The notes beneath the pieces are model-generated. The model was not told the origin of the DNA. It did not search any database and saw only the letters and a program-made list of their open reading frames with translations. A stretch of 64,000 nucleotides of DNA from Sphingobacteriales bacterium (GTDB taxonomy: Bacteria > Bacteroidota > Bacteroidia > Chitinophagales > UBA2359): NCBI GenBank assembly GCA_016700115.1, contig CP064999.1, positions 1,178,001-1,242,000 of the forward strand. Reading direction: 5' to 3'. The translations under genes and the position numbers were made by a program. Below are positions 16,253 through 26,022 of the stretch, one piece after another (the first letter of the stretch is position 1; every line of letters starts with the position of its first letter).

Positions 16253-17794
16253 ATGTACGAGCAGACCTTTAAAAACATTGACGACATCCTTCACAAAGAC
16301 GCAGGCTGCGGCAGTGAATTGGACTATGTGGAGCAAACCTCTTGGATTTTGTTCCTTAAATATTTGGACGATTTAGAGAAAGACCGCGCCACCGCAGCAG
16401 AATTGACAGGCAAGACATATACGCCTATCATTGATCAGGAATTTCAATGGACAGTTTGGGCAACTCCAAAAGGTAAAGACGGCAAATTTGACCACCACCA
16501 AGCCCTGACAGGTGACGACCTCACCGACTTTGTAAACGGCAAACTCTTTAACTACCTCAAAAAGTTTAAGCAAAGCGCCGAAAGTGCCGACACCATTGAA
16601 TACAAGATTGGCGAAATTTTCAGCGAACTGAAAAACCGCATACAAAGCGGCTACAACTTACGGGAAGTCATCAACCTTATTGACCAGTTGCGTTTTCGCA
16701 CCCACGCAGAAAAGCACGAAATGAGTCACTTGTATGAAGACAAAATCAAAAATATGGGCAACGCAGGGCGAAACGGTGGCGAATACTACACGCCTCGTCC
16801 GCTCATTACGACCATTGTAAAAGTGGTTGCCCCAAATATTGGCGACAAAATTTATGACGGTGCCTGTGGTTCTGCGGGCTTCTTATGCGAAGCATTCAAC
16901 TACCTAAAAAACTCCAAACATCTCGCTGCCAACGGCAGCGTCCCCCACGTCCTACCTGTCCCCCACACAAACACAGGACTAAGCACCAAAGAAACCGAGA
17001 TACTGCAAAAACGCACCTTCTACGGCAAAGAGAAAAAATCATTGGCCTATATCATCGGCATAATGAATATGATTTTGCACGGGATAGAGGCTCCCAATAT
17101 TATACACACCAACACGCTTGCCGAAAACCTTGCCGACATACAGGAAAAAGACCGCTATGATGTGGTGCTTGCCAATCCGCCTTTTGGTGGAAAGGAACGT
17201 GCCGAAGTGCAACAAAACTTCCCGATTAAAACAGGCGAAACCGCTTCGCTCTTTTTGCAGCACTTCATTAAAATACTGAAAGCTGGCGGCAAGGCAGGTG
17301 TGGTTATTAAAAACACATTTCTGAGCAATACAGACAATGCCACCGTTGCCATACGCAAAACCTTGTTGGAAAACTGCAACCTGCATACCGTGTTGGATTT
17401 GCCGGGTGGCACCTTTACCGGTGCAGGGGTAAAAACCGTTGTCCTGTTTTTTGAAAAAGGCAAACCCACACAAAAGGTTTGGTTTTACCAGTTGAACCTC
17501 GACCGCAATCTGGGCAAGACCAACCCACTCAACGAAGCAGACCTTGCCGAGTTCGTAGAACTCCAGAAAACAAAAGCCGACAGCCCCAACTCCTGGTCAG
17601 TTGATGTCAGTCATTGGCTAACAAACTCGTCCCCCAAGTCCCAAGACACAACCACCACCTACGACCTCAGCGTAAAGAACCCAAACAAAAAAGAAGAAAC
17701 CGCACTACGCCAACCGCAAGCCATATTGGAAGAAATGAAAGCATTGGATGAAGAAAGTGCCGAAATCCTTAACTCAATTTTGGAACTGATATGA
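16253..17794 (+). CDS. hsdM: type I restriction-modification methyltransferase subunit HsdM
   Basis: 513 aa. It methylates adenine N6 at the sequence specified by HsdS as part of an M2S or R2M2S complex. The N-terminal helical HsdM domain (about residues 5-140) is followed by the N6-adenine methylase domain. AdoMet motif I is near KIYDGACGSAGF and the catalytic NPPFGG is motif IV. The gene appears intact. It overlaps hsdS by four bases (ATGA at 17791-17794), the usual sign of translational coupling. Its partner hsdS is cut by an IS 466 bases downstream, and hsdR lies 25 kb away in inverted orientation. Confidence 0.95.
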   Translation: MYEQTFKNIDDILHKDAGCGSELDYVEQTSWILFLKYLDDLEKDRATAAELTGKTYTPIIDQEFQWTVWATPKGKDGKFDHHQALTGDDLTDFVNGKLFNYLKKFKQSAESADTIEYKIGEIFSELKNRIQSGYNLREVINLIDQLRFRTHAEKHEMSHLYEDKIKNMGNAGRNGGEYYTPRPLITTIVKVVAPNIGDKIYDGACGSAGFLCEAFNYLKNSKHLAANGSVPHVLPVPHTNTGLSTKETEILQKRTFYGKEKKSLAYIIGIMNMILHGIEAPNIIHTNTLAENLADIQEKDRYDVVLANPPFGGKERAEVQQNFPIKTGETASLFLQHFIKILKAGGKAGVVIKNTFLSNTDNATVAIRKTLLENCNLHTVLDLPGGTFTGAGVKTVVLFFEKGKPTQKVWFYQLNLDRNLGKTNPLNEADLAEFVELQKTKADSPNSWSVDVSHWLTNSSPKSQDTTTTYDLSVKNPNKKEETALRQPQAILEEMKALDEESAEILNSILELI

Positions 17795-18285
17795 AGAAAG
17801 GTGATACACTGAGCCTGCCGAAGGGTTGGGAAATAAGGAAGTTGGGGGAAGTAGCTGAATACTTTAATGGATTAACATACTCGCCAAAAGATGTCAGCGA
17901 TAATGGAACAATTGTATTGCGTTCCTCTAACATACAAAATGATGAATTAGATTTTTCAGATATAGTTAGAGTAAATGTTGATATAAAAGAAAAATTGTTT
18001 TTAAAAGAAGGTGACATTTTGATGTGTAGTCGAAATGGAAGTCAACGGCTTGTTGGTAAAACTGCTCCAATTTTGAATTTACCAAAGCCGATGACTTTTG
18101 GCACTTTTATGATGATAATTAGAAGTGAGTTTTCACCTTACTTATTATGGTTTTTCAAAACTGACGAATTTAAAAAACAGATTAGCGGTGGCGAAAATAC
18201 AATGATTAATCAGGTAACAAGATATATGCTTGATGAAATCAAAATCCCCCTTCCCCCCAGGGAAAACGCATCAGGAAATCTTTAA
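17791..18285 (+). pseudogene. hsdS: hsdS 5' half, interrupted by IS
   Basis: N-terminal half of a type I specificity subunit: LPKGWEIRKLGEVAEYFNG opens the first target-recognition domain, and TRYMLDEIKIPLPP is its end. Genuine hsdS sequence stops at 18256. The last residues up to the stop (RENASGNL) are read from the IS end. The missing continuation, PLPPLPEQQRIVSILD, is at 46473 on the minus strand next to the second IS copy. Joining base 18256 to the complement of 46463, with one target duplication kept, restores the frame exactly. Start and coupling to hsdM are canonical. The truncated product lacks the central conserved helix, so it is probably inactive. Confidence 0.92.
18247..18256 (+). 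repeat. target duplication A, left copy
   Basis: CCCCTTCCCC directly left of IS copy 1. Its partner is not at the other end of this IS. It is at 46464-46473 (as GGGGAAGGGG, the reverse complement), left of IS copy 2. Confidence 0.85.
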
Positions 18286-19578
18286 TGTGCTTTCGAGATA
18301 TGCATCACTAAACAGGCATTTTCTGAATTTTCGTTTTGTGTTGGCTTTTGGGTCATCGTGATTTTTAATGATGTTGAGAGCTATTTTTTGTAGAACAGAA
18401 AAATTGGCACCGGTATTTCCGGCACGTTTTTTACTCTTATCCTCTCCCATAACGGCATCTAAAACCCAATGCAGTTTGTTTTCTATCCCCCAATGTTCTC
18501 GTGTTATCCTGCATGCCCGCTCGGAATCATCTCTATACTTGCTATGTAATAACGCTTTTCCGAAGTGCTTTTGCCGGTTGCTTTTACTTTTCTGAAGCTG
18601 CATATCATGATTAAACACATCAACCCTTCCCATTTATCCAATACCGCCTTGTGCGGCTCAATTAGGGATTGGTCAATTTTTGATAAATTGACCACTTTGC
18701 AGGTTCGCTGCTCCAAACGACCATGACTGTCTTCTTCTTTCCCTGCATAAGTTTCGGTATTACTGTCTTGTGAAAGAAGTTGCTCTGCTGCTGCAAGCAA
18801 TTTTGGTTGATTCTTTTTACTCCCATCACATAGTCGGCTTGTGCTTCAATAATCTCCTTGGCTACATCAGTGTAGCAATAGCCCGCATCTAAAGTTAAAA
18901 TGCAATTGCTTAAATCCAACACTTCCAATATCTCCGTTATTGCGTTCTTCTCTCCTGCCTTACCCGATACCTCGATACTCGCCAAACAGGCTTTAACGGC
19001 ATCACAATAGACATTTACCATCACGACAGCATGACGACCGCCCTCCGTATTCTTGGTTTGCTGCTCCTTTATCGTTGCACTTCCCGACAACCTTTTACCG
19101 TCTATATTCACTATCGAGCCATTTGTCAGATGAATAGAATATTGACATATACCGGATAACACTTTTTCTAATTGCTTGGTATTCAAGATGCTCAACAAAC
19201 GATTGATCGTGTCGTGACTGGGAATACCTTTCTTGTATGGTAAGTGTTTGCGGAGCCAATCCAACTTAAGCTGACCAAAGTCGGATATCTCTTCAAAAGA
19301 ACTGCAACCGCAAAGTAAAGAACAAAATACCAAAAAAGCACCTAAAAAAGTAGTCGTAAAATGAAAATTGTCCGAAAAATTATCCGGTTTTCATGTTCCT
19401 TAACTCAACCCGGGAGATAAATACACTATGCCTGATTGGCGTTTTATCATAGCTGTTGATGCATTTGAAAACTCGAAAATCCAAAATCGTCTTGATTGGC
19501 TGTAAAACAAAGTTTTAAGTCCAAAATACTTAAATTACAACTATTTAACAATAAATTTTTCCAGATGCGTTTTCCCTG
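18257..19578 (-). mobile_element. ISAs1-family insertion sequence, copy 1 (defective)
   Basis: About 1.32 kb bounded by inverted repeats: CCAGGGAAAACGCATCAGG at the left (the transposase 3' end) and the complement of CAGGGAAAACGCATCTGG at the right. The extra outer base at the transposase 3' end is inferred from duplication lengths that agree at both copies. It is nearly identical to copy 2 (46474-47909), but in opposite orientation and about 114 bp shorter because of an internal deletion. Flanking 10-mers do not match each other; they match those of copy 2 crosswise. Confidence 0.93.
18271..19343 (-). pseudogene. ISAs1 family transposase, broken
   Basis: Reads as an ISAs1-type DDE transposase (IDGKRLSGS, LDAGYCYTD, HWGIENKLHWVLD) but carries several lesions relative to copy 2. 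A deletion of about 114 bp near 19343 removes the start codon and the first 35 or so residues. Runs of A or T are one base short near 19330 and 18815. One C is missing near 18527 (IPSGHAG instead of IPERACRIT). It cannot make a full transposase. Confidence 0.9.
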
Positions 19579-19588
19579 CCCCTCGCCC
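19579..19588 (-). repeat. target duplication B, right of IS copy 1
   Basis: CCCCTCGCCC, the reverse complement of GGGCGAGGGG found right of IS copy 2 at 47910-47919. It sits within a CCTCGGAGGGG-type repeat that also occurs near 19780 and at 35460. Confidence 0.85.
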
Positions 19589-19596
19589 CTCCGAGG

Positions 19597-19698
19597 AGGG
19601 GAATAAGACCTGCCGGTTTGGGATGAATTGACTATCTCTGTTCGAAGGGGGGAGTAAAACCTGCCGGTTTTGAGTGATTTGATAGTCTCTGGCGAGAA
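19597..19698 (+). repeat. two tandem ~51-bp repeats
   Basis: Two imperfect copies of about 51 bases, each containing ACCTGCCGGTTT (at 19608 and 19659) and a GA(A)TAGTCTCT/GACTATCTCT segment. The gap 19579-19991 otherwise holds only CCCCTCCTCGGAGG-type sequence (near 19780) and no gene I can support. Confidence 0.55.
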
Positions 19699-19991
19699 GT
19701 GGAATTGTTCCAAACACTGATGAATGTAATTCGCTACCTCAGAGAGGAGTTGCATGCAAACTCCGACGATAGAAATTCCCCTCCTCGGAGGGTTAGGGGT
19801 GGGTGAAAATCGATTCGCTTGAAAATGTTGCTGTCCGGCTATTTCCCCATTTTGTTCCGGCTTAGCTTTTACAGACAGATAATTTCTCCCCCAAGTTTTA
19901 CTATATATATCCCTCACAATCGTATCTTTACCATCCTAAATATACAACAACCTCTGTTTACAGGGTTTTATCAACCAAATTTCATGTCGGT

Positions 19992-21713
19992 ATGGCAAAC
20001 ATCATAGACAAAAACTTTGACCACTACATCACCTTAATAGACGATATTTTCAGCGACCTGCACGGGCTTACGGTGGAGTTGAACAACAAAAAAATGTCGG
20101 AAACGGTGAGTAATATCCGTGGACGGCTGCATGAGCCATTTTTGTTTGTGATTGTCGGAGAAGTAAAGGTTGGGAAAAGCAGTTTTGTCAATGCCTTGCT
20201 GCAAACCGAAAAAGATGTTTGTCGGGTTGCCCCTGACCCCTGTACCGATGTCATCCAACAAATTGTTTACGGAGAAGAGGAACAAACCATCCACATCAAC
20301 GAGCATCTCACAAAATTGATACTTCCCATTGATATTTTGCAAAAAATAGCCATTGTTGATACTCCCGGCACCAATACCATCATCAGTCATCATAACGAAA
20401 TTACCGAAAAGTTTATTCCGGTCAGCGATTTGATTGTATTTGTGTTTGAAGCCAAAAACCCTTACCGTCAGTCGGCATGGCAATTTTTGGATTTTATCAG
20501 CAATGAATGGCGCAAAAAAGTCATTTTCGTACTCCAACAATCCGATTTAATAGAGCCTGCCGATTTGGAAGTCAACAAAAATGGAGTTATTCAATATGCC
20601 AATAAATACGGAATTACCAACCCTCAAGTATTTTGTGTGTCTGCCAAATTAGAACAAAACGGGCTTCCGGGCAGCGGGTTTGATGAAATCCGAAATTATA
20701 TTTACGATTCAATCACCGGAAAAAACAACCTCCGTTTAAAACTGCAAAGTTTGTTGAACACGTCTAAAAACGTAATGAGCAGTATTGAAGAAGGAATAGA
20801 CACTACCAAACAACAATTAGATGCTGATACCGAATTCAGGGTAAAGGTAAATTCACTGTTAGACAGTGCTGAAACAAAAACAGACAATCAAATTCAAAAC
20901 ATGATTGACCTGCTCATCAAAGAATACGACAAAGTTACGGGAGACATACAGCGTCAGTTTGAAGAAGGACTCGGGCTGTTTACCCTGCTGCGCAAATCTT
21001 TCCTGTCCATATTCAATGAAAAAGAAGGGCTGAAGGCATGGATTAAAGAATTGGTACAACAGTTAGAATATGCCCTGAAACCTGCGCTCGAAAGGAGAAT
21101 GCGCGAAGGAGTGCTGAATATTGCAGACAGTGTGAGGCAGATGGCCGAAATTATTGATGCCGAAATACGAAAGAATAAAGCAAGCATAAAAAGCAACAAC
21201 GAAGTCTTCACTGATATTGCAAACAAGCGGCAGGACAAGTTAGAAAAACTGCATAGCGGAATCGAAGCATTAGTTACAGAAACCGAAGAATATGTGAGCA
21301 ACGATATGTTTCAAAAAAGCTCAGCCCTCGTTCCGGGCTTGGCAACCGGCGGAAGTATTGCGGTCATTGGGGTTATTCTGATGACCGTTACTCACGGTGC
21401 TGTGTTTGACATAACCGGCGGCATACTTTCGGCGGTCGGCATATTAGGTGCAGGGGTAGTAACCCTTACACAACGCGGTAAAATTATTTCAGAATTTGCC
21501 GCCGAAATAGATAAAGGCCGCAACAAACTCAAAGAGCAGGTTGCCGAGAAACTCGATACCTATATCAAAGAAATCAGAACCAAAATTGACAACAATTTTC
21601 TCGAATTTGATTCTTTTATCAGCGGACAGCAACAAAAGTTTACCCACTTGCAAAACCAATACAACAGCATCAATCAAAAGTTTTTCAATGCCCGGAAGGA
21701 ATTAGAACTTTAA
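19992..21713 (+). CDS. dynamin-like GTPase
   Basis: 573 aa. The N-terminal GTPase domain has the P-loop GEVKVGKS (residues 56-63), switch/G3 DTPG (123-126), a G4-like QQSD and a G5-like VSAK. Long helical segments with coiled-coil character follow (about 240-420). A glycine-rich hydrophobic hairpin (ATGGSIAVIGVILM... GGILSAVGILGAGVVTL, about 450-490) probably inserts into the membrane, and a last coiled coil closes the protein. This is the plan of bacterial dynamin-like proteins, which bind and remodel the inner membrane. The DUF72 gene follows after 34 bases. It is the first gene inside the inverted segment, next to IS copy 1. Confidence 0.88.
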   Translation: MANIIDKNFDHYITLIDDIFSDLHGLTVELNNKKMSETVSNIRGRLHEPFLFVIVGEVKVGKSSFVNALLQTEKDVCRVAPDPCTDVIQQIVYGEEEQTIHINEHLTKLILPIDILQKIAIVDTPGTNTIISHHNEITEKFIPVSDLIVFVFEAKNPYRQSAWQFLDFISNEWRKKVIFVLQQSDLIEPADLEVNKNGVIQYANKYGITNPQVFCVSAKLEQNGLPGSGFDEIRNYIYDSITGKNNLRLKLQSLLNTSKNVMSSIEEGIDTTKQQLDADTEFRVKVNSLLDSAETKTDNQIQNMIDLLIKEYDKVTGDIQRQFEEGLGLFTLLRKSFLSIFNEKEGLKAWIKELVQQLEYALKPALERRMREGVLNIADSVRQMAEIIDAEIRKNKASIKSNNEVFTDIANKRQDKLEKLHSGIEALVTETEEYVSNDMFQKSSALVPGLATGGSIAVIGVILMTVTHGAVFDITGGILSAVGILGAGVVTLTQRGKIISEFAAEIDKGRNKLKEQVAEKLDTYIKEIRTKIDNNFLEFDSFISGQQQKFTHLQNQYNSINQKFFNARKELEL

Positions 21714-21747
21714 GTTTACCTTCTTAGCAGGAAGTTTATCTGTTGTT

Positions 21748-22635
21748 ATGTCGCAAATTCAAAACTATTATCTCGGCTGCCCGATATGGGCAAATAAAGA
21801 TTGGGTCGGCTCATTGTTCACTGCCAAAGCCAAACCCAAAGACTATTTGCGTCAATACGCACAAGTTTTCAACTCCGTTGAAGGCAGTAATACTTTTTAT
21901 GCCCTTCCCAACAAAGAGCAGGTATTGCGCTGGTATTCTGATACGCCTTCCGGGTTCAGGTTCAGTTTTAAGTTCCCGCAAACCATCACACACATTCATA
22001 AACTTCATCGCACACAGGAAGAGGTTACCCGGTTTTTCAAAACCATGGAACCCCTTCAATCCCTTATCGGCACTTATTTTATACAGTTGCCCCCGTCTTT
22101 TAACAGAAAAGGACTGCCGGCACTAAAAACATTCATTCAACAACTGCCCAAAGAATTTACCTACGCTGCAGAAGTTCGACATCCCGATTTTTTTATGAAC
22201 GATGAAACCGAGCTTCATTTTAACCGGCTTTTAGAAGACAACAACATCAACCGGGCCATATTTGATACCTCCTCTTTGCACAATATCGAGGCCAAAGACG
22301 ACATCACCAAAGAAGCACAACGGAAAAAACCCAAAATGCCCGAAAGGTTTGTCGCCACTGCCGGTCATCCTTTTCTGCGTTTTTGCGGACATTCACTTCC
22401 ACCTGAAAATCAAGAAAGGCTCACGTTAATTGCCGGTATTGTGGCCAATTGGATTTCTGAAGGAAAACAACCCTATCTGTTTATTCATACCCCCGGTGAT
22501 GAACTTGCTCCGCAAACATGCCGGCTTTTTCATCAGTTGCTTTCCAAACAGATAGTCTCTTTTCCAGTCGGCAATATTCCCCCGTTTCCGGGAGAATATG
22601 CCAAAGACCATTTAGAACAAATGAGTCTGTTTTAA
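21748..22635 (+). CDS. DUF72 domain protein
   Basis: 295 aa covering a single DUF72 domain, a TIM-barrel family (YecE-like) of unknown biochemical role. Visible family features are the opening YYLGCPIWANKDWVGS, EGSNTFYALP with the conserved N-x-F-Y, FRFSFKFP, AAEVRHPDFF and the C-terminal YLFIHTPGD. It follows the dynamin-like gene by 34 bases and probably shares its transcript. Confidence 0.9.
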   Translation: MSQIQNYYLGCPIWANKDWVGSLFTAKAKPKDYLRQYAQVFNSVEGSNTFYALPNKEQVLRWYSDTPSGFRFSFKFPQTITHIHKLHRTQEEVTRFFKTMEPLQSLIGTYFIQLPPSFNRKGLPALKTFIQQLPKEFTYAAEVRHPDFFMNDETELHFNRLLEDNNINRAIFDTSSLHNIEAKDDITKEAQRKKPKMPERFVATAGHPFLRFCGHSLPPENQERLTLIAGIVANWISEGKQPYLFIHTPGDELAPQTCRLFHQLLSKQIVSFPVGNIPPFPGEYAKDHLEQMSLF

Positions 22636-22690
22636 ACCAAAATCACTCAGTTATGAGTTATCCGGTAAAAACCTTGAAATCTAAATAAAC

Positions 22691-22743
22691 TTTTCACTTT
22701 TAGTTTTTCACTTTTAGTTTTTCACTTTTAACTTTTCACTTTC
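22691..22743 (+). repeat. TTTTCACTTTTAG tandem repeat before cysM
   Basis: About four imperfect tandem copies of a 13-14-base unit TTTTTCACTTTTAG, ending one base before the cysM ATG at 22745. It occupies the whole leader and would replace any conventional ribosome-binding site. Confidence 0.7.
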
Positions 22744-22744
22744 C

Positions 22745-23626
22745 ATGTCTTCTTTACTCTCCCTCATTGGAAACACCCCGCTTGTCGCCCTGAACAACCT
22801 TAACCCAAACAAAAGGGTAAAATTGGTTGGAAAACTGGAAGGTCACAACCCGGGTGGAAGCGTGAAAGACCGGCCCGCCTACAGCATGATCAAAGGCGCA
22901 CTTGACCGCGGGGAATTAAAGCCGGGCATGAAACTGATTGAAGCAACAAGCGGAAATACCGGAATCGCACTGGCTATGATTGCCAATCTTTGCGGCGTAA
23001 ACATAGAACTGGTCATGCCCGAAAATTCTACTCAAGAGCGGATACTTACCATGAAAGCTTTTGGCGCAGCAGTTACCCTGACTTCGGCGCAGGGTTCGAT
23101 GGAAGCAGCTATTGATTATGCGCACAATCAGGTTGCAAGCGGGGGATATCTCATGCTCAATCAGTTTGCCAATCCCGACAACTATCTTGCCCATTACCGC
23201 CATACCGGGCCGGAAATCTGGAACGACACAAGCGGCAATATTACCCACTTTGTTTCTTCGATGGGAACAACCGGTACGATTATGGGGGTTTCGCGGTTTT
23301 TGAAAGAAAAAAATCCGGACATTCAGATAGTCGGCGCACAGCCCACCGACGGGTCAAGAATTCCCGGCATTCGCCGTTGGCCAATTGAATACCTGCCTAA
23401 AATTTTTGAACCTCATCGTGTTGATCATATCATTGATGTGTCGGAAGAAGAAGCTGTAAAAACCACCCGCCGGTTGGCTAAAGAAGAAGGCATATTCTGC
23501 GGCATGAGCAGCGGAGGAGCAGTAGCGGTTGCCTTAAAACTCATAGAGCAACTTGAAGAAGGAACAGTGGTTTGTATTATTTGCGACCGGGGTGACCGCT
23601 ACCTTTCGGGCACCCTTTTCGGATAA
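22745..23626 (+). CDS. cysM: cysteine synthase B-type (O-acetylserine sulfhydrylase)
   Basis: 293 aa PLP enzyme of fold type II. It makes cysteine from O-acetylserine and sulfide (or thiosulfate). The Schiff-base Lys is K41 in GGSVKDRPA. The substrate loop is TSGNTGIAL and the PLP phosphate loop GTTGTIMG. The C-terminus GMSSGGAVAVAL is family-typical. The short length and IPGIRRWPxEYLP motif favour CysM over CysK. It heads a run cysM-osmC-cysE on one strand with gaps of 54 and 15 bases, so sulfur acceptor synthesis and use are encoded together. The leader is filled by a tandem repeat. Confidence 0.92.
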   Translation: MSSLLSLIGNTPLVALNNLNPNKRVKLVGKLEGHNPGGSVKDRPAYSMIKGALDRGELKPGMKLIEATSGNTGIALAMIANLCGVNIELVMPENSTQERILTMKAFGAAVTLTSAQGSMEAAIDYAHNQVASGGYLMLNQFANPDNYLAHYRHTGPEIWNDTSGNITHFVSSMGTTGTIMGVSRFLKEKNPDIQIVGAQPTDGSRIPGIRRWPIEYLPKIFEPHRVDHIIDVSEEEAVKTTRRLAKEEGIFCGMSSGGAVAVALKLIEQLEEGTVVCIICDRGDRYLSGTLFG

Positions 23627-23680
23627 TTTTTTTGTGGTTATACCTTTATTCTTTAATCGTTAAAAGTTCAGTTTTCAGTA

Positions 23681-24097
23681 ATGCAAGTCGAAATGAGCCG
23701 GATAGATTCAGATTTTCATTTTCAGGCCAAAGGCTCTTCGGGGGTTTTGGTTAATATTGACGCTTCGTCTAACATTGGCGGACACGAAGCCGGTGCTCGT
23801 CCGATGGAACTTATCCTGATGGGTTTAGCCGGATGCAGCGCCATTGATGTGATCCAGATTTTGAGAAAACAAAAACTCGAAATGGAAGATATTGACATCA
23901 AGGTTAAGGCAGAAAGAGTACCAGACGAAATTCCGTCAGTGTTTAAAAAAATTCATGTTCACTTTGTGATAAAAGGGGAGTTGCCGCTCAATAAGGTGAG
24001 CCGCGCCATCGCTCTTTCGATAGACAAATATTGTTCTGTAACTGCCATGTTGCGACATTCTGTCGAAATTACCCATTCTTTTGAAGTAATCCCATAA
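23681..24097 (+). CDS. OsmC/Ohr family protein
   Basis: 138 aa. The two redox Cys of the family are present in GLAGCSAID and DKYCSVTAML, spaced as in OsmC-type peroxidases that reduce organic hydroperoxides with thiols. It lies between cysM and cysE, so its reductant or target may be linked to cysteine or sulfide metabolism (inference). Starts: ATG 23681 used; an internal Met six codons later is possible. Confidence 0.88.
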   Translation: MQVEMSRIDSDFHFQAKGSSGVLVNIDASSNIGGHEAGARPMELILMGLAGCSAIDVIQILRKQKLEMEDIDIKVKAERVPDEIPSVFKKIHVHFVIKGELPLNKVSRAIALSIDKYCSVTAMLRHSVEITHSFEVIP

Positions 24098-24112
24098 ACA
24101 AACAAAAACCCG

Positions 24113-24928
24113 ATGCGCTACCATACTTTTTTGAAACATCTGCATCATCAGTACCAAACGAGGTTTGCTTTTTTTCCATCAAAAATCAAATCGGAACAGT
24201 TTATTGAAGACATGTTTCACCTGTTGTTTCCGAGCAGGGAAGATGCAAACATCTCGTTCATACAACTCGAAGCGAGGCAAAAACAGTTGGAAGCCAATTT
24301 GTTTGACCTTTTAAAAGACCTCGACACATTGACTGAAAACGAAGTGGAGGAAACGGTTCATCGTTTTTTTTCCGGCTTACCTTCAATTTATGAATTCTTA
24401 TTGAAAGATGCACAGGCCATCTTGTTGTTTGACCCCGCTGCCAACTCTATTGAAGAAGTTATTGTGGCCTATCCGGGTTTTTATGCAATTGCTGTTTACC
24501 GCATTGCCCACCACCTGTTACAACAAAAAATAAAATGGCTACCCCGAATATTTACAGAACTCGCCCACCGCAAAACAGGGATTGACATTCACCCTGCCGC
24601 TTCAATCGGTGAATCTTTTTTTATAGACCACGGTACCGGAGTGGTCATTGGCGAAACAACCATTATCGGTAACCATGTGAAGATTTATCAAGGGGTTACC
24701 CTCGGTGCATTGTCGGTAAGCAAAGACAAGGCCAACACAAAACGGCATCCGACTATCGAAGACCATGTGATTATTTATGCCGGCTCGACCGTTTTGGGCG
24801 GTGAAACTTTAGTAGGACACCATTCGGTGATCGGAGGTAATGTTTGGCTGACAAAAAGCGTTCCTCCTTATTCTTTCGTTCATAATACCATACAGGTAGA
24901 GCTGAAAGCCATCTCTCCCTTTCAGTAA
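24113..24928 (+). CDS. cysE: serine O-acetyltransferase
   Basis: 271 aa. It acetylates L-serine with acetyl-CoA to make O-acetylserine, the substrate of the CysM encoded just upstream. The N-terminal helical domain is followed by a left-handed beta-helix of hexapeptide repeats. The catalytic region contains GIDIHPAASIGESFFIDHGTG with its conserved His and Asp, then VIGETTIIG, VKIYQGVTLGA and KRHPTIEDHVIIYAGS. Length and form resemble the SAT of anaerobic and Bacteroidota species rather than E. coli CysE. Gap to osmC is 15 bases. Confidence 0.92.
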   Translation: MRYHTFLKHLHHQYQTRFAFFPSKIKSEQFIEDMFHLLFPSREDANISFIQLEARQKQLEANLFDLLKDLDTLTENEVEETVHRFFSGLPSIYEFLLKDAQAILLFDPAANSIEEVIVAYPGFYAIAVYRIAHHLLQQKIKWLPRIFTELAHRKTGIDIHPAASIGESFFIDHGTGVVIGETTIIGNHVKIYQGVTLGALSVSKDKANTKRHPTIEDHVIIYAGSTVLGGETLVGHHSVIGGNVWLTKSVPPYSFVHNTIQVELKAISPFQ

Positions 24929-24984
24929 AAAGATATTGCTACTTTAGCAACACCAAAAGAATATCTTGGGGCAATCGTTAATCC

Positions 24985-25893
24985 ATGACAAACCATCACC
25001 ATCATCATCATCACGACCACCACTCCGGTAAAAATTTGAGAACGGCTTTTTTTCTCAATGCTTTTTTTACTGTTTTTGAATTAATCGGCGGAATTTATAC
25101 CAACAGCATTGCCATTATTTCAGATGCTATTCACGATCTCGGCGATAGTCTTTCATTGGGTACGGCTTGGTATTTAGAAGTCAAATCCAAACAAGCTGCT
25201 GACCGGTCTTTTTCTTTTGGGTATAAACGATTTTCTTTGCTTGGGGCTTTAATCAACAGTATTGTGCTGATAGTAGGTGCTGTGTTTGTCATCCATTCAG
25301 CCATTGGAAGAATAATCGAACCTGAAATTTCGGATGCAAAAGGAATGTTTGTATTTGCCATTGTCGGTGTTTTGGTTAATGGGTATGCAGCATGGAAAAC
25401 AAGTACGGGTAAAACCCTGAATGAACGGGTTATCACCTGGCATTTGATGGAAGATGTGCTGGGATGGGCGGCAATTTTGGTGGTGTCGGTGGTTCTGTAT
25501 TTTACCGATAATCTATATCTCGACCCGGTGTTGTCTCTGCTCATCACCTTGTTTATTTTATGGAATGTGATGAAACGGTTAAAGGAAACGCTGTTTCTGT
25601 TTTTACAGGGGCATCCGAAAGATGTCAGCCGGGAAGAAGTCGAAAAGGAAATTCTCAGTATCAAACATGTTCAGTCTGTGCATCATACACATATTTGGTC
25701 GCTCGACGGTGAACATCATGTCTTTACCACCCACGTAAAATTAGGGATTATCGAGAGTTTCAAAGACTTGCTTGCAGTCAAAAATCAATTGAAAACAATT
25801 ATGCGGAAATATCCATTCGAGCATTATACCATCGAAACGGAAATTGATGAGGAAGTCTGCGGGTTGGATTCCGGTAATAAGGAAAATGATTGA
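24985..25893 (+). CDS. cation diffusion facilitator (zinc) transporter
   Basis: 302 aa inner-membrane antiporter that exports Zn2+ (perhaps also Co/Cd) against protons. The N-terminus is a His-rich tail (seven consecutive His, then DHH). Six transmembrane helices follow. The transport site is given by DAIHD in TM2 and HLMED in TM5. The C-terminal cytoplasmic domain has VHHTHIW and GEHHVFTTHV, matching the metal-binding regulatory fold. The HxxxD in TM5 favours zinc. It follows cysE by 56 bases and may be read from the same transcript. Confidence 0.92.
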   Translation: MTNHHHHHHHDHHSGKNLRTAFFLNAFFTVFELIGGIYTNSIAIISDAIHDLGDSLSLGTAWYLEVKSKQAADRSFSFGYKRFSLLGALINSIVLIVGAVFVIHSAIGRIIEPEISDAKGMFVFAIVGVLVNGYAAWKTSTGKTLNERVITWHLMEDVLGWAAILVVSVVLYFTDNLYLDPVLSLLITLFILWNVMKRLKETLFLFLQGHPKDVSREEVEKEILSIKHVQSVHHTHIWSLDGEHHVFTTHVKLGIIESFKDLLAVKNQLKTIMRKYPFEHYTIETEIDEEVCGLDSGNKEND

Positions 25894-26022
25894 ACCGCTG
25901 TTTGGCAGTTATCATAATTGCACAAGAATTCCGGTTGACAGCAAAGTCGGGTTAGCTTTTTAGCTAAAAATTGATTTAGCGCAAAATTCATTTAGCAATT
26001 CGCACAACAAAACTTAATCAGT

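Noticed and set aside
19447..19917. 156-codon minus-strand frame next to IS copy 1
   Set aside because: It is read through tandem repeats, CCTCGGAGG palindromes and the IS end; the peptide is low-complexity and without family signals.
21743..22126. Alternative frame over the DUF72 gene
   Set aside because: The DUF72 frame has clear family motifs along its full length.
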